A stretch of 64,000 nucleotides of DNA from Anabaena sphaerica FACHB-251 (GCF_014696825.1 NZ_JACJQU010000021.1:1-64000); one strand, 5' to 3'; positions 8,626 through 19,227 are shown, numbered from the stretch's first letter. The notes: generated from the sequence alone by a model not told the origin. Made by a program: numbers and translations.

Positions 8626-8670
8626 ATGATTGGTGATAGGTCATGGGTAATTGGTTAATATTTCTATTAT

Positions 8671-8700
8671 CTGTCACCTGTCACCTGTCACCTGTCACCT
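8671..8700. repeat. Heptamer tandem repeat (CTGTCAC)
   Basis: Four consecutive CTGTCAC units directly downstream of the oxidoreductase gene, touching the stop codon of the next gene on the minus strand. This is the short tandem repeat class typical of Nostocales intergenic DNA. Confidence 0.85.
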
Positions 8701-9250
8701 AGTCTAAGGAAGAATAAGATTCTTGATATTCTTCTTCTTCCAAAGTAGTAGGTGTTTGTATCACAAAAGGTAATTCTGCACCTATTAAACCTCGTTGGAT
8801 ACGTTCTGATGTTTGATTGAAAACTACAAACAGAGGATAGACAGTATTTGCACCTTCACTCAAAATATGACTATGACGGAAGGGCATGATCCATTCATAT
8901 TCTTTATCTAACCAAACTTGGCATTGTCTCCATCTTCCTAATAAATCGGAAAAGTCTTCATGGGGACGATGAATAAATAGTAAGATTTCTACCCCAGTTT
9001 TAATTTTCCATTCTGGGTCACACATAATAATGGAAATATCACAGGGTAAAGCTCTTGTCTGTGAGGTTTTAGCTTCAATATCACGAAGCCGGACAATAGG
9101 TAAAGGAATAGTAATGACACTTTCAGAAGGACGACGCAAACTGGGTATCATCTCCAAATAGGGACGATGTTGTTTTAGTAGTGCGATCGCTGCTATATGA
9201 TTGCTATATTCGGACAAACTAGCTTCATAAAGAGATCTTTGTACAGGCAT
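8699..9250 (-). CDS. Conserved hypothetical protein next to the pil operon
   Basis: 183 aa with no domain I recognise. It is soluble, with mixed alpha/beta composition, an internal VITIPLPIVRLRDIEAK stretch, a tryptophan/tyrosine-rich centre (WRQCQVWLDKEYEWIMPF), and an acidic C-terminus (TTLEEEEYQESYSSLD). It is transcribed in the same direction as pilB-pilT-pilC, about 150 bp after pilC, but a long perfect hairpin lies between them, so cotranscription is uncertain. Length and codon use look like a real gene. Confidence 0.6.
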   Translation of the reverse strand: MPVQRSLYEASLSEYSNHIAAIALLKQHRPYLEMIPSLRRPSESVITIPLPIVRLRDIEAKTSQTRALPCDISIIMCDPEWKIKTGVEILLFIHRPHEDFSDLLGRWRQCQVWLDKEYEWIMPFRHSHILSEGANTVYPLFVVFNQTSERIQRGLIGAELPFVIQTPTTLEEEEYQESYSSLD

Positions 9251-9311
9251 AATATTAATTCAAACTTCAAACTTCAAAATAGATTGTTATCTAGTAACTG
9301 AGCCTTTATGT

Positions 9312-9353
9312 AAGTGTTATATTGAGTCTATCGCCAGGCTCAATATAACACTT
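9312..9353. other. Perfect 15-bp hairpin between pilC and a hypothetical gene
   Basis: AAGTGTTATATTGAG (9312-9326) pairs perfectly with 9339-9353 around a 12-nt loop (TCTATCGCCAGG). No T-run follows on either strand, so it is not a textbook intrinsic terminator. It may be an RNA-processing or stabilising stem at the 3' end of the pilBTC transcript, or a small repeat. Confidence 0.7.
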
Positions 9354-9403
9354 GTCGAGAGCCTGATACATTTTACCCTGAGAATTTTGCTTTTCTGGAC
9401 TAA

Positions 9404-10627
9404 TCAACCGAGCTTTTCAAATACCTTAAACATCGGTAGATACATTGCCAGCAAAATCGTACCTACCATCCCCCCAAGAACCACAATCATTAAAGGTTCT
9501 AATACACTAGTCATTGATTTAACTGCCTGTTCTACTTCATCTTCATAAAAATCGGCAACTTTCATCAACATTCCATCTAATTCCCCTGTCTCTTCCCCAA
9601 TCATCATCATCTGAACCGCCATAGCTGGGAAAACTTCGCCTTTTTTCAAAGCATCACTAATCATTCCCCCTTCTTGAACTTCTCGACGGGCTGCATCTAT
9701 AGCATTAGCAATAACTTGGTTTCCTGATGTATCCCGCACAATTTCCAAACAAGTGATAATGGGTACACCTGAACGAGTTAAAGAACCAAAGGTACGGCTA
9801 AATCTAGCAACCGAAGATTTTTGGATTAAATCACCAAACAGGGGAACTTTAAGAGAAAGGCGATCAATAGTTTCTTTACCTACACGGGTTTTGTAATACT
9901 GCTTATAGGCAAAACTGGCAGCCATAAAGCCAGCAATAATCACAAAAGACCAATAACTTCGTAATATTTCACTACAAGTCATCAAGAATTGGGTGAGGGC
10001 TGGTAACTCTACTCCTATTTCTTTGAAAATGTTGGCAAAAATAGGAATTAGAAAAACCGTCATACCCACAAAGATAGCGGTTGCCAAAAAACCGACTACC
10101 ACTGGATAAGACATAGCAGATTTGATTTGGTTTTGTAATCGCGCCATGTCTTCTAATAGTTTGGCTAGACGATTTAATACTTCATCTAATACACCACCTA
10201 TTTCCCCAGCTTGAACCATACTCACATACAATCCATCAAAGCAATCAGGATGCTTCCGCATAGAATCGGAAAGGTTAATGCCAGTTTGCACATCATTACA
10301 AATCTCAATCAGAGCCTTTTTTAGTTTCGGATTGCTGCACTGTTCTGACAGCACACCCAAACCTCTAACAATTGCTACACCTGCATTTACCAAGGCAGCA
10401 AATTGACGAGAAAATACTGCTTTGTCTTTCACAGAAACCTTAACAAAGGAATTCTGAAATTTTTCCAAATTAAAGCGAGAAGCAAAAGTTTGAGATTCTT
10501 TTAGATCTTGAACTATAAAACCCTTATCTCTGAGATTAGTGCGTGCATCTGTTAAAGAATCAGCCACAAATTTTGCAGTTCGGGATTTTCCTTGAGAGTC
10601 CCGAACACGGGCAAGGTAGGTTGGCAT
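9404..10627 (-). CDS. pilC: Type IV pilus inner-membrane platform protein PilC
   Basis: 407 aa, the normal length for the GspF/PilC family. Two homologous helical T2SSF domains (about residues 70-195 and 275-395) alternate with three membrane segments (about 172-195, 222-240 and 378-400). The motif FSRQFAALVNAGVAIVRGL and its repeat FSRTFGSLTRSGVPIITCL are diagnostic. PilC sits in the cytoplasmic membrane and couples the PilB/PilT ATPases to pilin polymerisation and retraction, needed for motility and DNA uptake. Last gene of pilB-pilT-pilC. Confidence 0.96.
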   Translation of the reverse strand: MPTYLARVRDSQGKSRTAKFVADSLTDARTNLRDKGFIVQDLKESQTFASRFNLEKFQNSFVKVSVKDKAVFSRQFAALVNAGVAIVRGLGVLSEQCSNPKLKKALIEICNDVQTGINLSDSMRKHPDCFDGLYVSMVQAGEIGGVLDEVLNRLAKLLEDMARLQNQIKSAMSYPVVVGFLATAIFVGMTVFLIPIFANIFKEIGVELPALTQFLMTCSEILRSYWSFVIIAGFMAASFAYKQYYKTRVGKETIDRLSLKVPLFGDLIQKSSVARFSRTFGSLTRSGVPIITCLEIVRDTSGNQVIANAIDAARREVQEGGMISDALKKGEVFPAMAVQMMMIGEETGELDGMLMKVADFYEDEVEQAVKSMTSVLEPLMIVVLGGMVGTILLAMYLPMFKVFEKLG

Positions 10628-10727
10628 AATATTAATTCAAGATTAGGTAATTGGTAGTTGAGAATTCATAATTTATAATTCATAATTCATAATTACCATG
10701 GGAACTACGAATTACGAATTAGAAAAT
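10628..10727. repeat. AATTCAT-type heptamer repeats in the pilT-pilC gap
   Basis: The 100-bp spacer is mostly short A/T repeats (AATTCATAATT, ACGAATTACGAATT) of the heptamer class. No terminator is evident, so pilT and pilC can be cotranscribed. Confidence 0.6.
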
Positions 10728-11843
10728 TTAACGCGCTTTTGCACCAGGTTTTGCACCTGCTGGTGGTGCCGTTGCACCAATTAGACGTTGGACTTCATCG
10801 GGTTTAGAAGTCTTCGACATTGCTGATTCAAAGGAGATAGTTCCAGCTTTGTACATATCAGCTAAAACTTTCTCTAGAGTTTGCATACCTAATTTACCAC
10901 CAGTTTGAATAGCTGAGTAAATTTGGGCTGTTTTACCTTCCCGAATCAAGTTAGAAATAGCGGGAGTGATAATCATAATTTCCTGCGCCATTACCCGACC
11001 ATATTCACCTGGTTTGGGATTCTTCTTGGGTACTAAAGTTTGGCTAAAAACTGCCACTAAGGAGTTAGACAATTGTACCCGCACTTGGGTTTGTCTTTCC
11101 GCTGGGAAAACGTCAATCATCCGGTCAACGGTTTGAGAAGCGGAACTAGTGTGCAGTGTACCAAATACTAAGTGACCTGTTTCTGCAGCAGAAATCGCCA
11201 AAGAAATAGTTTCCAAGTCCCGCATTTCACCTACCAGAATGATATCTGGATCTTCCCGCAAAGCTGCTTTCAAAGCATTAGCAAAGCTTTTGGTATCTTC
11301 ACCTAATTGACGTTGGTGAACTAGACTTTTGATTGGTTCATAAACGAATTCAACGGGGTCTTCAACGGTTAAAATATGCTCTGCCCTAGTGCGGTTAATT
11401 AAGTCAATCATGGCTGCTAGGGTAGTGGTTTTACCAGAACCTGTTGGACCTGTGACGAGAATTAATCCTCTAGGCTTTTCAGACATTTCCCGGACTATAT
11501 CTGGCAAACCCAATTTGTCAAAGTTAGGAATTTTAGAACTTAAAGCTCGCAAACAAGCAGCATAAGCACCACGTTCTTTATAGACGTTTACCCGGAAGCG
11601 AGCTAATCCTTTGACACCATAGGAACAATCTAATTCCCATGTCTGTTCTAAGGTTTTCCGCTGGGTATTGTTGAGCATACTAAATATCAGCCTTTGACAC
11701 TGATCTGCCGTCAGTATGTGATCACCAATAGGGGTGAGTTTGCCACTGATACGGAAGTAGGGCGGCAAACCTGCGGATAAGTGCAGATCCGAACCACCCA
11801 TATCTATTAGCTGCTCCATCAAGTCTTCAATCATGAATTCCAT
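10728..11843 (-). CDS. pilT: Type IV pilus retraction ATPase PilT
   Basis: 371 aa. N-terminal PAS-like domain (MGGSDLHLSAGLPPYFRISG), Walker A GPTGSGKTTT at about residue 130, Asp box and Walker B (DPDIILVGEMRDLETISLAI), and the His box (HLVFGTLHTSSA). The C-terminus is enriched in Ala/Pro/Lys (TAPPAGAKPGAKAR). PilT is the hexameric motor that disassembles pili. Middle gene of the operon between pilB (about 110 bp upstream) and pilC (100 bp downstream). The start at 11843 gives the expected length. Confidence 0.97.
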   Translation of the reverse strand: MEFMIEDLMEQLIDMGGSDLHLSAGLPPYFRISGKLTPIGDHILTADQCQRLIFSMLNNTQRKTLEQTWELDCSYGVKGLARFRVNVYKERGAYAACLRALSSKIPNFDKLGLPDIVREMSEKPRGLILVTGPTGSGKTTTLAAMIDLINRTRAEHILTVEDPVEFVYEPIKSLVHQRQLGEDTKSFANALKAALREDPDIILVGEMRDLETISLAISAAETGHLVFGTLHTSSASQTVDRMIDVFPAERQTQVRVQLSNSLVAVFSQTLVPKKNPKPGEYGRVMAQEIMIITPAISNLIREGKTAQIYSAIQTGGKLGMQTLEKVLADMYKAGTISFESAMSKTSKPDEVQRLIGATAPPAGAKPGAKAR

Positions 11844-11952
11844 AGTCTTGCTCCCTTTTAATTGAAAATGATAAAAGTAGTATGGCTTAAGCCAAGCTGC
11901 GCTATCAGTAGTAAATAAGAAATTGTTACCTTCTGCCTCCTGTTTCCTGGTA

Positions 11953-13971
11953 CTAATCTATAAACCGAGGTGTCATACAGTAAGGACAATCTAGCCATTC
12001 CGGTTGTAATGTGGCATCACAATTTTTACAGGTTAGACCGCTCTTGCGTTTGGCTTTTAATTCAGCTTCCAAACCTGTATCAGTAAATGTCACCCGTTCG
12101 ACTTCTTCCAGAGTAGTCGCACCTTGACGGACTAAATCTAGGCTATAAGCGAGTAAGGTTTTCATACCCTCTTCTACAGCTACTTCCTTGATCCGTTCTG
12201 TAGGTGCTTCTTGGTTGATCAAGGTTTGCAGGTTTTCTGTAATCCTCATGACTTCATAAACACCACAACGTCCCTTATAACCAATACCATTACACTTGGG
12301 GCAAACCTTAATTTTGCCTTTGCCTTCGGCTATGACTTCTGGTGGTATGATGTTGGCTTTGTAGAAAGTGACAGCACCTTCTTGAGAAGCTGACAAACCG
12401 TAACGAGCTAGTTCTGCTGGTGTAGGAGTATGGGGAATTTTACATTCCGAACAGACACGGCGCATTAAGCGTTGTGCTAATACACCGATGAGGGAACTGG
12501 AAACCATGAACGGTTCAATACCCATTTCTCCCAAACGAGCGATCGCACCAGGAGCATCATTGGTGTGCAACGTAGTTAATACTAAGTGACCTGTCAGCGC
12601 GGCCTCAATCGCTGTTTTGGCTGTTTCCTTATCCCGTGTTTCACCCACCAGTAGCACATCTGGGTCTTGTCGCAAGAAAGCCCGCAGAGCAGTAGCAAAA
12701 TCCAGCCCTTTTTCTCTAATTACCTGTACTTGAGTAATCCCTGGCAAACTGTACTCAACCGGGTCTTCTACGGTACTGATGTTAATTCCTGGATCATTTT
12801 TTTCTGCCAGTGCCGAATACAACGAAGTAGTTTTACCAGAACCAGTTGGACCTGTCACCAAAATTAACCCAAAGGGCTTGCTGACCATATCCTTAACTAT
12901 GTGCAAAGTCTCTGGATCAGTAATTAACTTATCCAAGCCCAGTTGGGTGGATGAGTTATCCAAAATCCGCAGACAGATTTTTTCTCCATAGCGACTGGGT
13001 AAGGTATTGACCCGGAAGTCTACTTTTCTACCATCAAAAACTCGACGGATACGTCCGTCTTGAGGTAAACGCCTTTCCGCAATATCTAGATTAGAGATAA
13101 TTTTAAATCGAGCCGTTACCGCCGGCACAATGTGTTTCGGCATTGGGCGGATAGCTTCAGATTCACGCAGCACTCCATCTTTACGGAAGCGGATTCGTAA
13201 GTTTTCTTCTTGGGGTTCAACGTGAATATCAGAAACTGAATCCCGCAAAGCCACAAAGAGAATTTTATTGACAAGATTGATAATAGGCGCATCATCAGCA
13301 TCCTTCATGGCTGCTGTCAGATCAACTTCTGAATCTTCCAGGGTCTCCTGAACAGCTTGGAGACTCAGACTTTCTAGATCCTGAGTGATGTCTGTGATTT
13401 TTGCTTGTTGTATTTTCTCTTGCCGAACAGCAAACTCATCTAAGTATTGGTTAATCAACCGCTGGTAATCTTCCTCGGTAATTACCATCCGCTGTAAAGA
13501 AAAATCTTTGTTACGCAAGATGCGATTAAGTTCATCAGAGGCCTCTAGATTATCTGGATCAACCATCGCCACCAAGACGTAAGGTGATTTTCCGTCTTCG
13601 TGTTTCGACAGAGGTACTAGACGGTGACGACGACAGACATCTACTGGTATTAACTCTTCAATGAGTTGTCCCACCATCATGTTGCCAATTTGATTGACTT
13701 CTGGATCTAGGAATTCAACGCCGTATAGTATTTTTAGTTCAAATAAATGCTGCTTCTTGTATTCCCTGAGAAACTCAGGTGCTAGTTGTTGCCCAGTGAT
13801 TGACTCTAATACTTCTGTCAGCATTTTGCCAGATTTGCGGCTTTCAATCAGCGCCTGTCTCATCTGTTGACTGTTGACATAGCCAGATTGCACCAGCTTG
13901 TTGCCGAAGGGCGAAAACTCTGTTTTTGTTGTGAGAGCAGTACTGCGCCTTTGTGGTGATGAGTAAGTCAT
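11953..13971 (-). CDS. pilB: Type IV pilus extension ATPase PilB
   Basis: 672 aa from ATG 13971 (an in-frame TTG lies two codons upstream). An N-terminal MshEN-type domain (about 20-180), which in relatives binds c-di-GMP, precedes the GspE core with Walker A GPTGSGKTTS (about residue 378), Walker B DPDVLLVGETRD and a four-cysteine zinc site (CSECK, then CPKC). It ends with a second zinc ribbon, CKNCD at about 649 and CPYCMTPRFID at the end, an added tail. PilB powers pilus assembly at the inner membrane. First gene of pilB-pilT-pilC; divergent from grpE. Confidence 0.96.
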   Translation of the reverse strand: MTYSSPQRRSTALTTKTEFSPFGNKLVQSGYVNSQQMRQALIESRKSGKMLTEVLESITGQQLAPEFLREYKKQHLFELKILYGVEFLDPEVNQIGNMMVGQLIEELIPVDVCRRHRLVPLSKHEDGKSPYVLVAMVDPDNLEASDELNRILRNKDFSLQRMVITEEDYQRLINQYLDEFAVRQEKIQQAKITDITQDLESLSLQAVQETLEDSEVDLTAAMKDADDAPIINLVNKILFVALRDSVSDIHVEPQEENLRIRFRKDGVLRESEAIRPMPKHIVPAVTARFKIISNLDIAERRLPQDGRIRRVFDGRKVDFRVNTLPSRYGEKICLRILDNSSTQLGLDKLITDPETLHIVKDMVSKPFGLILVTGPTGSGKTTSLYSALAEKNDPGINISTVEDPVEYSLPGITQVQVIREKGLDFATALRAFLRQDPDVLLVGETRDKETAKTAIEAALTGHLVLTTLHTNDAPGAIARLGEMGIEPFMVSSSLIGVLAQRLMRRVCSECKIPHTPTPAELARYGLSASQEGAVTFYKANIIPPEVIAEGKGKIKVCPKCNGIGYKGRCGVYEVMRITENLQTLINQEAPTERIKEVAVEEGMKTLLAYSLDLVRQGATTLEEVERVTFTDTGLEAELKAKRKSGLTCKNCDATLQPEWLDCPYCMTPRFID

Positions 13972-13977
13972 AAGCAA

Positions 13978-14471
13978 TGAGTAGGGGAAACCTCTTATTC
14001 TAGTATTCCCACACTGTAGTCAATAATTCTCATTGTGAGTGTATTAAATTTCAGTTTAAAAATTTTTCTTCTTAAAAATTTTTATGATCAGTACCTGGTT
14101 GAGGGGGCAGGAGACAGGGAAATGGGAAGAATTACCTTCTATCCCGGATTTCTGCCTCTTGCCATCTGCCTCTTCTCACGGACAACTGACAGCAGACAGG
14201 CTACGCGAATCCGTTCAGCATTTGTCAAAATAAGAAGATGGTGACATCACTTTCCAGAAAATCTCGGCGATTACATCAGCTTTAGCTGCAAGCCGTACAC
14301 AACCACCCTGGCAAGATACAGTAACCGTAGTGTCAACTATGGGATAAATCCAAAATCTAAAATCCAAAATCTCAAATCTGAGATTGAGCCTCTGTCGCAA
14401 GACATAGGTTGAATCCAAAATCTACAATTGCTTCAGGCACTGCCGTAAAAAGCATCTGGGATGAGTAGATA
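13978..14471. other. Intergenic region between pilB and grpE (divergent)
   Basis: About 490 bp that must hold both divergent promoters. It contains short repeats (CCAAAATCTAAAAT-type near 14345-14375) and a protein-like stretch on the minus strand at 14215-14338 (VDTTVTVSCQGGCVRLAA followed by KADVIAEIFWKVM) inside an otherwise repeat-derived 67-aa frame; this could be a decayed gene fragment. No CIRCE (HrcA) operator was seen upstream of grpE. Confidence 0.4.
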
Positions 14472-15218
14472 ATGATGGATGAAAATAAACAAGTAAACAA
14501 TACAAGTCAGCAATTGGGCGAACCAATAGAGGTAAAGCAAGCAATGAAAAGCGACTCCCCAGCCGAAATTAATTCTCACGAATCTGGCAGCGATGTGACT
14601 GAGTATCAGGCAGACCAAACTAATGTACCGGGAGAACCTGCACTCACAGAAGAAAATGGTGTCGCTGCGGCAGAAGCAACAGAAGTGGATACGGCGGCTT
14701 TAGCACAATTGACTCAACAACTTGAGTCCATGAAAATGCAATTTGAAGAGCGCAATACTCAATATATGCGTATTGCAGCAGATTTTGAGAATTACCGCAA
14801 ACGCATCTCCAAAGAAAAAGAAGAAATGGAGACACAGGTGAAGAGAAACACAATTATGGAATTGTTACCTGTAGTTGATAATTTTGAGAGAGCGCGGGCG
14901 CACCTCAAACCACAAAATGATGGTGAGATGACAATTCACAAAAGTTATCAAGGGGTTTATAAACAATTAGTGGATTGTCTCAAGCGATTGGGGGTGTCAC
15001 CAATGCGTCCTGAAGGTCAGGAATTTGATCCCAACTTACACGAAGCAGTCATGCGGGAACCGACGGATGAGCATCCAGAAGGAACGGTGTTAGAAGAATT
15101 AGTACGGGGATACTATTTGGGCGATCGCATACTGCGCCATGCAATGGTGAAAGTATCTGCTGCCAAGGAAGATACACCTACAGAACAGGAAGATGAGCCT
15201 AGTCAGGAAAACAGTTAA
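14472..15218 (+). CDS. grpE: Nucleotide exchange factor GrpE
   Basis: 248 aa. A poorly conserved acidic/glutamine-rich N-terminus (about 1-75) is followed by the long coiled coil ([20 protein letters not shown], then [12 protein letters not shown], the GrpE signature) and the C-terminal beta domain ([20 protein letters not shown], then [17 protein letters not shown]). GrpE dimers release ADP from DnaK. First gene of a grpE-dnaK-dnaJ series; the gap to dnaK is about 400 bp, so dnaK may have its own promoter as well. Confidence 0.96.
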   Translation: MMDENKQVNNTSQQLGEPIEVKQAMKSDSPAEINSHESGSDVTEYQADQTNVPGEPALTEENGVAAAEATEVDTAALAQLTQQLESMKMQFEERNTQYMRIAADFENYRKRISKEKEEMETQVKRNTIMELLPVVDNFERARAHLKPQNDGEMTIHKSYQGVYKQLVDCLKRLGVSPMRPEGQEFDPNLHEAVMREPTDEHPEGTVLEELVRGYYLGDRILRHAMVKVSAAKEDTPTEQEDEPSQENS

Positions 15219-15251
15219 GCCGTATTCACTCGTCGTACTGACTGAAAAGTT

Positions 15252-15509
15252 CTAGAATTTGGGGAAGAAATCACATTTCTTTAAACGGATAGGGCTGTTG
15301 ATACTTTTCGGAAGTTGATCAGCCCTTCCATCAGCAAATTTTATCAAAGACTCGGCTTTCTCATCAGTAGCAGACATTTGGTATTGTAAAACAATACTAT
15401 TGCCAATTTTCCCAAATATGTCTGAAACCCAATAAAATCGTGACGATATCAATAGAGTTTCAGGGTTTTGGCAATAGTATTGGTAAAACATAGCTTTATC
15501 TAATTCCAC
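15252..15509 (-). CDS. Possible small gene or fragment in the grpE-dnaK gap
   Basis: An 85-aa frame with GTG start and no convincing ribosome site, antisense to the chaperone operon. Composition is protein-like (FYQYYCQNPETLLISSRFYW, then VSDIFGKIGNSIVLQYQM), so it could be the C-terminal relic of a lost gene. I do not recognise the family. With only chance length and composition behind it, the call is weak. Confidence 0.25.
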   Translation of the reverse strand: MELDKAMFYQYYCQNPETLLISSRFYWVSDIFGKIGNSIVLQYQMSATDEKAESLIKFADGRADQLPKSINSPIRLKKCDFFPKF

Positions 15510-15617
15510 TTTTGGCAGGAGAATTTACTCAGACCTTAACTCGAACTTCCGGCCCTGAGCAAAAACTATAGTCCGCAAAAAATCACGATAACAGCACTCA
15601 CTAAAAATACTGGCAAT

Positions 15618-17597
15618 ATGGGAAAAGTTATTGGAATCGACTTAGGCACTACTAACAGTTGCGTGGCTGTTATGGAAGGTGGTCAACCGATAGTGATTGC
15701 CAATTCCGAAGGGGGACGCACTACTCCTAGTATTGTCGGATTCGGCAAGAGTGGCGATCTTTTGGTTGGTCAGCTGGCCAAACGGCAATCCATCACTAAT
15801 GCTGAAAACACAATCTACAGTATCAAAAGATTTATAGGTCGCCGTTGGGACGATACTGAATCAGAACGCGCTCGTGTACCCTATAACTGTGTCAAAGGTC
15901 GAGACGATACCGTTGACGTGCAAATTCGTGGACGCAATTACACACCCCAAGAAATATCCGCGATGATCCTGCAAAAACTCAAACAGGAGGCGGAAAACTT
16001 TTTGGGTGAACAAGTCACTCAGGCAGTGATTACCGTACCAGCATATTTCACCGATGCCCAAAGACAAGCAACTAAAGATGCTGGCACAATTGCTGGCTTA
16101 GAAGTTCTGCGGATCATCAACGAACCAACAGCTGCTGCTTTAGCTTTTGGTTTAGACAAGCAAGACCAAGAACAATTAATTTTAGTATTCGATTTGGGAG
16201 GCGGAACTTTCGATGTCTCCATCCTGCAACTAGGAGACGGCGTTTTTGAAGTTAAAGCTACCAGTGGTAACAATCAACTGGGTGGAGATGACTTTGACAA
16301 TTGCATTGTCCTCTGGATGGTAGAGCAATTTCAGGAGCAAGAGAAAATTGACATTTCCCAAGATAAGATGGCACTGCAACGCCTGCGGGAGGCAGCAGAA
16401 AAGGCAAAAATTGAACTTTCCAGCATGGTAAATACTTCAATTAACTTGCCATTTATCACTGCTGATCAAACAGGACCCAAGCATCTGGAAATGGAATTGA
16501 GCCGTTCCAAATTTGAAGACCTCACCGCCCATTTAATTGCGGCTACCATCGAACCGATGAGTCAAGCACTCAAAGACGCAGACCTCAAACCTGATGAAAT
16601 AGATCGGATTATTTTGGTTGGTGGTTCTACTCGCATTCCCGCAGTTCTTAATGCTGTGATCAAATTCTATAATGGTAAAACCCCTGATCGCTCTATTAAC
16701 CCTGATGAAGCGGTAGCATTAGGAGCCGCAGTTCAAGCAGGTGTGCTGGGTGGGGAAGTTGATACGCTGCTGCTTTTAGATGTTACTCCCCTATCTTTGG
16801 GACTGGAAACTCTAGGGGAAGTATTCACTAAAATCATTGAACGTAATACGACCATTCCCACTAGCAAATCCCAAGTATTTTCTACAGCAGTGGATGGACA
16901 AAATTCTGTGGAAATTCACGTTCTCCAAGGAGAACGGGCAATGGCAAAAGATAACAAATCTCTGGGTAAGTTTCTCTTGGCTGGGCTTCCCCCTGCTCCC
17001 CGTGGTGTACCCCAAATTGAAGTGGCTTTTGACATCGATGTTAACGGCATCCTCAAAGTCTCTGCTCAAGATAAGGGTACAGGTAGAGAGCAGAGTATTC
17101 GCATTACCAATACAGGTGGTTTAAGTCAAACCGAAGTGGAACAGATGCGGAAACAAGCTGAATTATTCGGAGAAGAAGACAGAAAACGTAAACAACTGAT
17201 TGAACTTAAAAATCAAGCAGATAACCTTTTATTTAGCTACGCAACTACGTTGAAAGACAATGGGGAATTCGTCAGTGAAGAAATTAAAGCTCTGGCAGAT
17301 GAGAAATTAGCTATACTCCAAGAAGCTATGAGTGACCCAAATATCTCCGCATCTGCCTTTAAGCCGATATTGGAGGACTTCCAACAAACGCTGTTTGCTA
17401 TGGGTGCAGATGTTTACAAACGAGCAAGTAGCCCTATAAACAGCCAACTGGAAGAGGAAGAGGAAGACGAAGATATTTCTGATATTTCCTTAACTTTTGT
17501 GGAAGAAAGTTCTACGACAGAAACATCAATACCACAATTTAATTTTGATTTTGATGAGGATAATACTGCTTCTACTGATTATGAAGCGATAGATTAG
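15618..17597 (+). CDS. dnaK: Chaperone protein DnaK (Hsp70)
   Basis: 659 aa. The actin-like ATPase domain (residues 1-about 385) holds [13 protein letters not shown], the phosphate loop [13 protein letters not shown] and the [12 protein letters not shown] adenosine motif. The peptide-binding beta domain (about 390-505) and helical lid follow; the tail is very acidic ([14 protein letters not shown]) and lacks the EEVD-like or long disordered ends of some paralogs. Cyanobacteria carry several dnaK genes; this one is with grpE and dnaJ. It refolds and protects cytosolic proteins using ATP with DnaJ and GrpE. Confidence 0.97.
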   Translation: MGKVIGIDLGTTNSCVAVMEGGQPIVIANSEGGRTTPSIVGFGKSGDLLVGQLAKRQSITNAENTIYSIKRFIGRRWDDTESERARVPYNCVKGRDDTVDVQIRGRNYTPQEISAMILQKLKQEAENFLGEQVTQAVITVPAYFTDAQRQATKDAGTIAGLEVLRIINEPTAAALAFGLDKQDQEQLILVFDLGGGTFDVSILQLGDGVFEVKATSGNNQLGGDDFDNCIVLWMVEQFQEQEKIDISQDKMALQRLREAAEKAKIELSSMVNTSINLPFITADQTGPKHLEMELSRSKFEDLTAHLIAATIEPMSQALKDADLKPDEIDRIILVGGSTRIPAVLNAVIKFYNGKTPDRSINPDEAVALGAAVQAGVLGGEVDTLLLLDVTPLSLGLETLGEVFTKIIERNTTIPTSKSQVFSTAVDGQNSVEIHVLQGERAMAKDNKSLGKFLLAGLPPAPRGVPQIEVAFDIDVNGILKVSAQDKGTGREQSIRITNTGGLSQTEVEQMRKQAELFGEEDRKRKQLIELKNQADNLLFSYATTLKDNGEFVSEEIKALADEKLAILQEAMSDPNISASAFKPILEDFQQTLFAMGADVYKRASSPINSQLEEEEEDEDISDISLTFVEESSTTETSIPQFNFDFDEDNTASTDYEAID

Positions 17598-18090
17598 GTA
17601 ATGGGTAATGGGTAATGGGTAATTGGGTTATTCACCTCCCCTGCTCCCCTGCCCCTCTGCTTCCCCATCTCCCCTGACTCCTGAAAATGGTTTGATCTTC
17701 TAATGTTTGCTAGATTGTAGAAGCGAACTTCAGTGAATTAGATGCTTTAATACTAGAGATGAGACTAAAAGTATATGGTGGGTTTCCACACTAAATGGTA
17801 CGGTTAGTTCCTCTGTTTGACGGGCTTGGTTTTGCTCATCTAAGTAGCACAATTGTAAAAGAGATGGGCTGAAGCAGTCTCAGGATGATGCAACTAAATT
17901 CACTGATAATTTCGTTGCTTTTGTCTTTTACCACCAAGAAAGTATCTGTTAATCAAGATTTGCTGGTGATTTTTGGCAAAGGTAAAAGGTAAAATAAATT
18001 TATTAACAAAAATTAAGTATTGTCTCTATTCCTTTACCTTGATCTTTTAGGTACTTCTGCTTTCTTACTTCTAACTTTTACCCTTGCTCT
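17598..18090. other. Intergenic region dnaK-dnaJ
   Basis: About 490 bp without a gene. Just after the dnaK stop is a heptamer run (GGTAATG repeated, about 17597-17620) and a C-rich CTCCCCTG-type stretch (17636-17670). The rest is unremarkable AT-rich DNA that may hold a separate dnaJ promoter; none was convincing. Confidence 0.5.
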
Positions 18091-19227
18091 ATGGCCCGCG
18101 ACTATTATGAAATTCTGGGTGTCTCTCGTGACGCCGACAAAGAAGAAATTAAACAGGCTTATCGCCGCCAAGCCCGGAAGTATCACCCAGATGTGAACAA
18201 AGAACCGGGTGCTGAAGAAAGGTTCAAGGAAATCAACCGCGCTTATGAAGTGCTGTCAGAGCCAGAAACCCGTGAGCGTTACAACCGTTTTGGGGAAGCT
18301 GGTGTATCTGGTGCTGCCGCCGCTGGTGCTGGCTTCCAAGATATGGGCGATATGGGCGGTTTTGCCGATATCTTTGAAAGCATTTTCAGTGGCTTTGCTG
18401 GCGGAATGGGGAGTCCAACCCAGCCGCAAAGACGGCGTAGTGGACCTGTGCGTGGTGATGACCTGCGGCTAGACCTGAAGTTAGATTTTCGGGAAGCAGT
18501 ATTTGGTGGTGAAAAAGAAATCCGCATTTCTCATCTAGAAACTTGCGAAGTCTGTAGTGGTTCAGGTGCTAAACCAGGAACTCGTCCCCGGACTTGTGCA
18601 ACTTGCAGCGGATCTGGTCAGGTTCGACGTGTGACTAGAACTCCTTTTGGGAGTTTTACCCAAGTTTCTACTTGTCCTACCTGTAATGGCACAGGGGCGG
18701 TAGTTGAGGATAAATGTGATGCTTGTGACGGAAAAGGCGCAAATCAGGTCACGAAAAAGCTGAAAATCACGATTCCGGCTGGAGTGGATAATGGGACACG
18801 CTTGCGGATCTCCCAGGAAGGTGATGCTGGTCAACGGGGCGGACCGCCTGGAGATTTGTATGTTTACCTGTTTGTGAATGAGGATGAGGAATTCCAACGT
18901 GATGGAATTAACGTTCTTTCGGAAATCAAACTCAGCTATCTGCAAGCGATTTTAGGCTGCCGTTTAGAGGTGAATACTGTAGATGGTCCTGTGGAGTTAA
19001 TCATTCCCGCAGGAACTCAACCAAATACGGTGATGAAGTTGGAAAATCGTGGTGTACCCCGGTTGGGAAATCCTGTCAGTCGGGGCGACCATATGCTAAC
19101 AGTGTTGATTGATATTCCTACTAAGATCACCCCAGAGGAGAGAGAACTGCTGGAGAAACTGGCTAAAATTAAGGGAGACAGAACTGGTAAAGGTGGGGGA
19201 TTTTTTGAAAATCTGTTTAAGTCATGA
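18091..19227 (+). CDS. dnaJ: Chaperone protein DnaJ (Hsp40)
   Basis: 378 aa, type I Hsp40. The J domain (1-70) contains [15 protein letters not shown] with the HPD tripeptide that activates DnaK ATPase. It is followed by a Gly/Phe/Met-rich linker (about 75-115), the zinc region with four CxxCxGxG motifs ([32 protein letters not shown]) and the substrate-binding C-terminal domain. The stop overlaps the next start (ATGA at 19224-19227), so dnaJ, the TusA-like gene and rsgA are translationally coupled. Confidence 0.97.
   Translation: MARDYYEILGVSRDADKEEIKQAYRRQARKYHPDVNKEPGAEERFKEINRAYEVLSEPETRERYNRFGEAGVSGAAAAGAGFQDMGDMGGFADIFESIFSGFAGGMGSPTQPQRRRSGPVRGDDLRLDLKLDFREAVFGGEKEIRISHLETCEVCSGSGAKPGTRPRTCATCSGSGQVRRVTRTPFGSFTQVSTCPTCNGTGAVVEDKCDACDGKGANQVTKKLKITIPAGVDNGTRLRISQEGDAGQRGGPPGDLYVYLFVNEDEEFQRDGINVLSEIKLSYLQAILGCRLEVNTVDGPVELIIPAGTQPNTVMKLENRGVPRLGNPVSRGDHMLTVLIDIPTKITPEERELLEKLAKIKGDRTGKGGGFFENLFKS

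Noticed and set aside
13978-14471. CIRCE heat-shock operator upstream of grpE
   Set aside because: No TTAGCACTC-N9-GAGTGCTAA-like sequence was seen.
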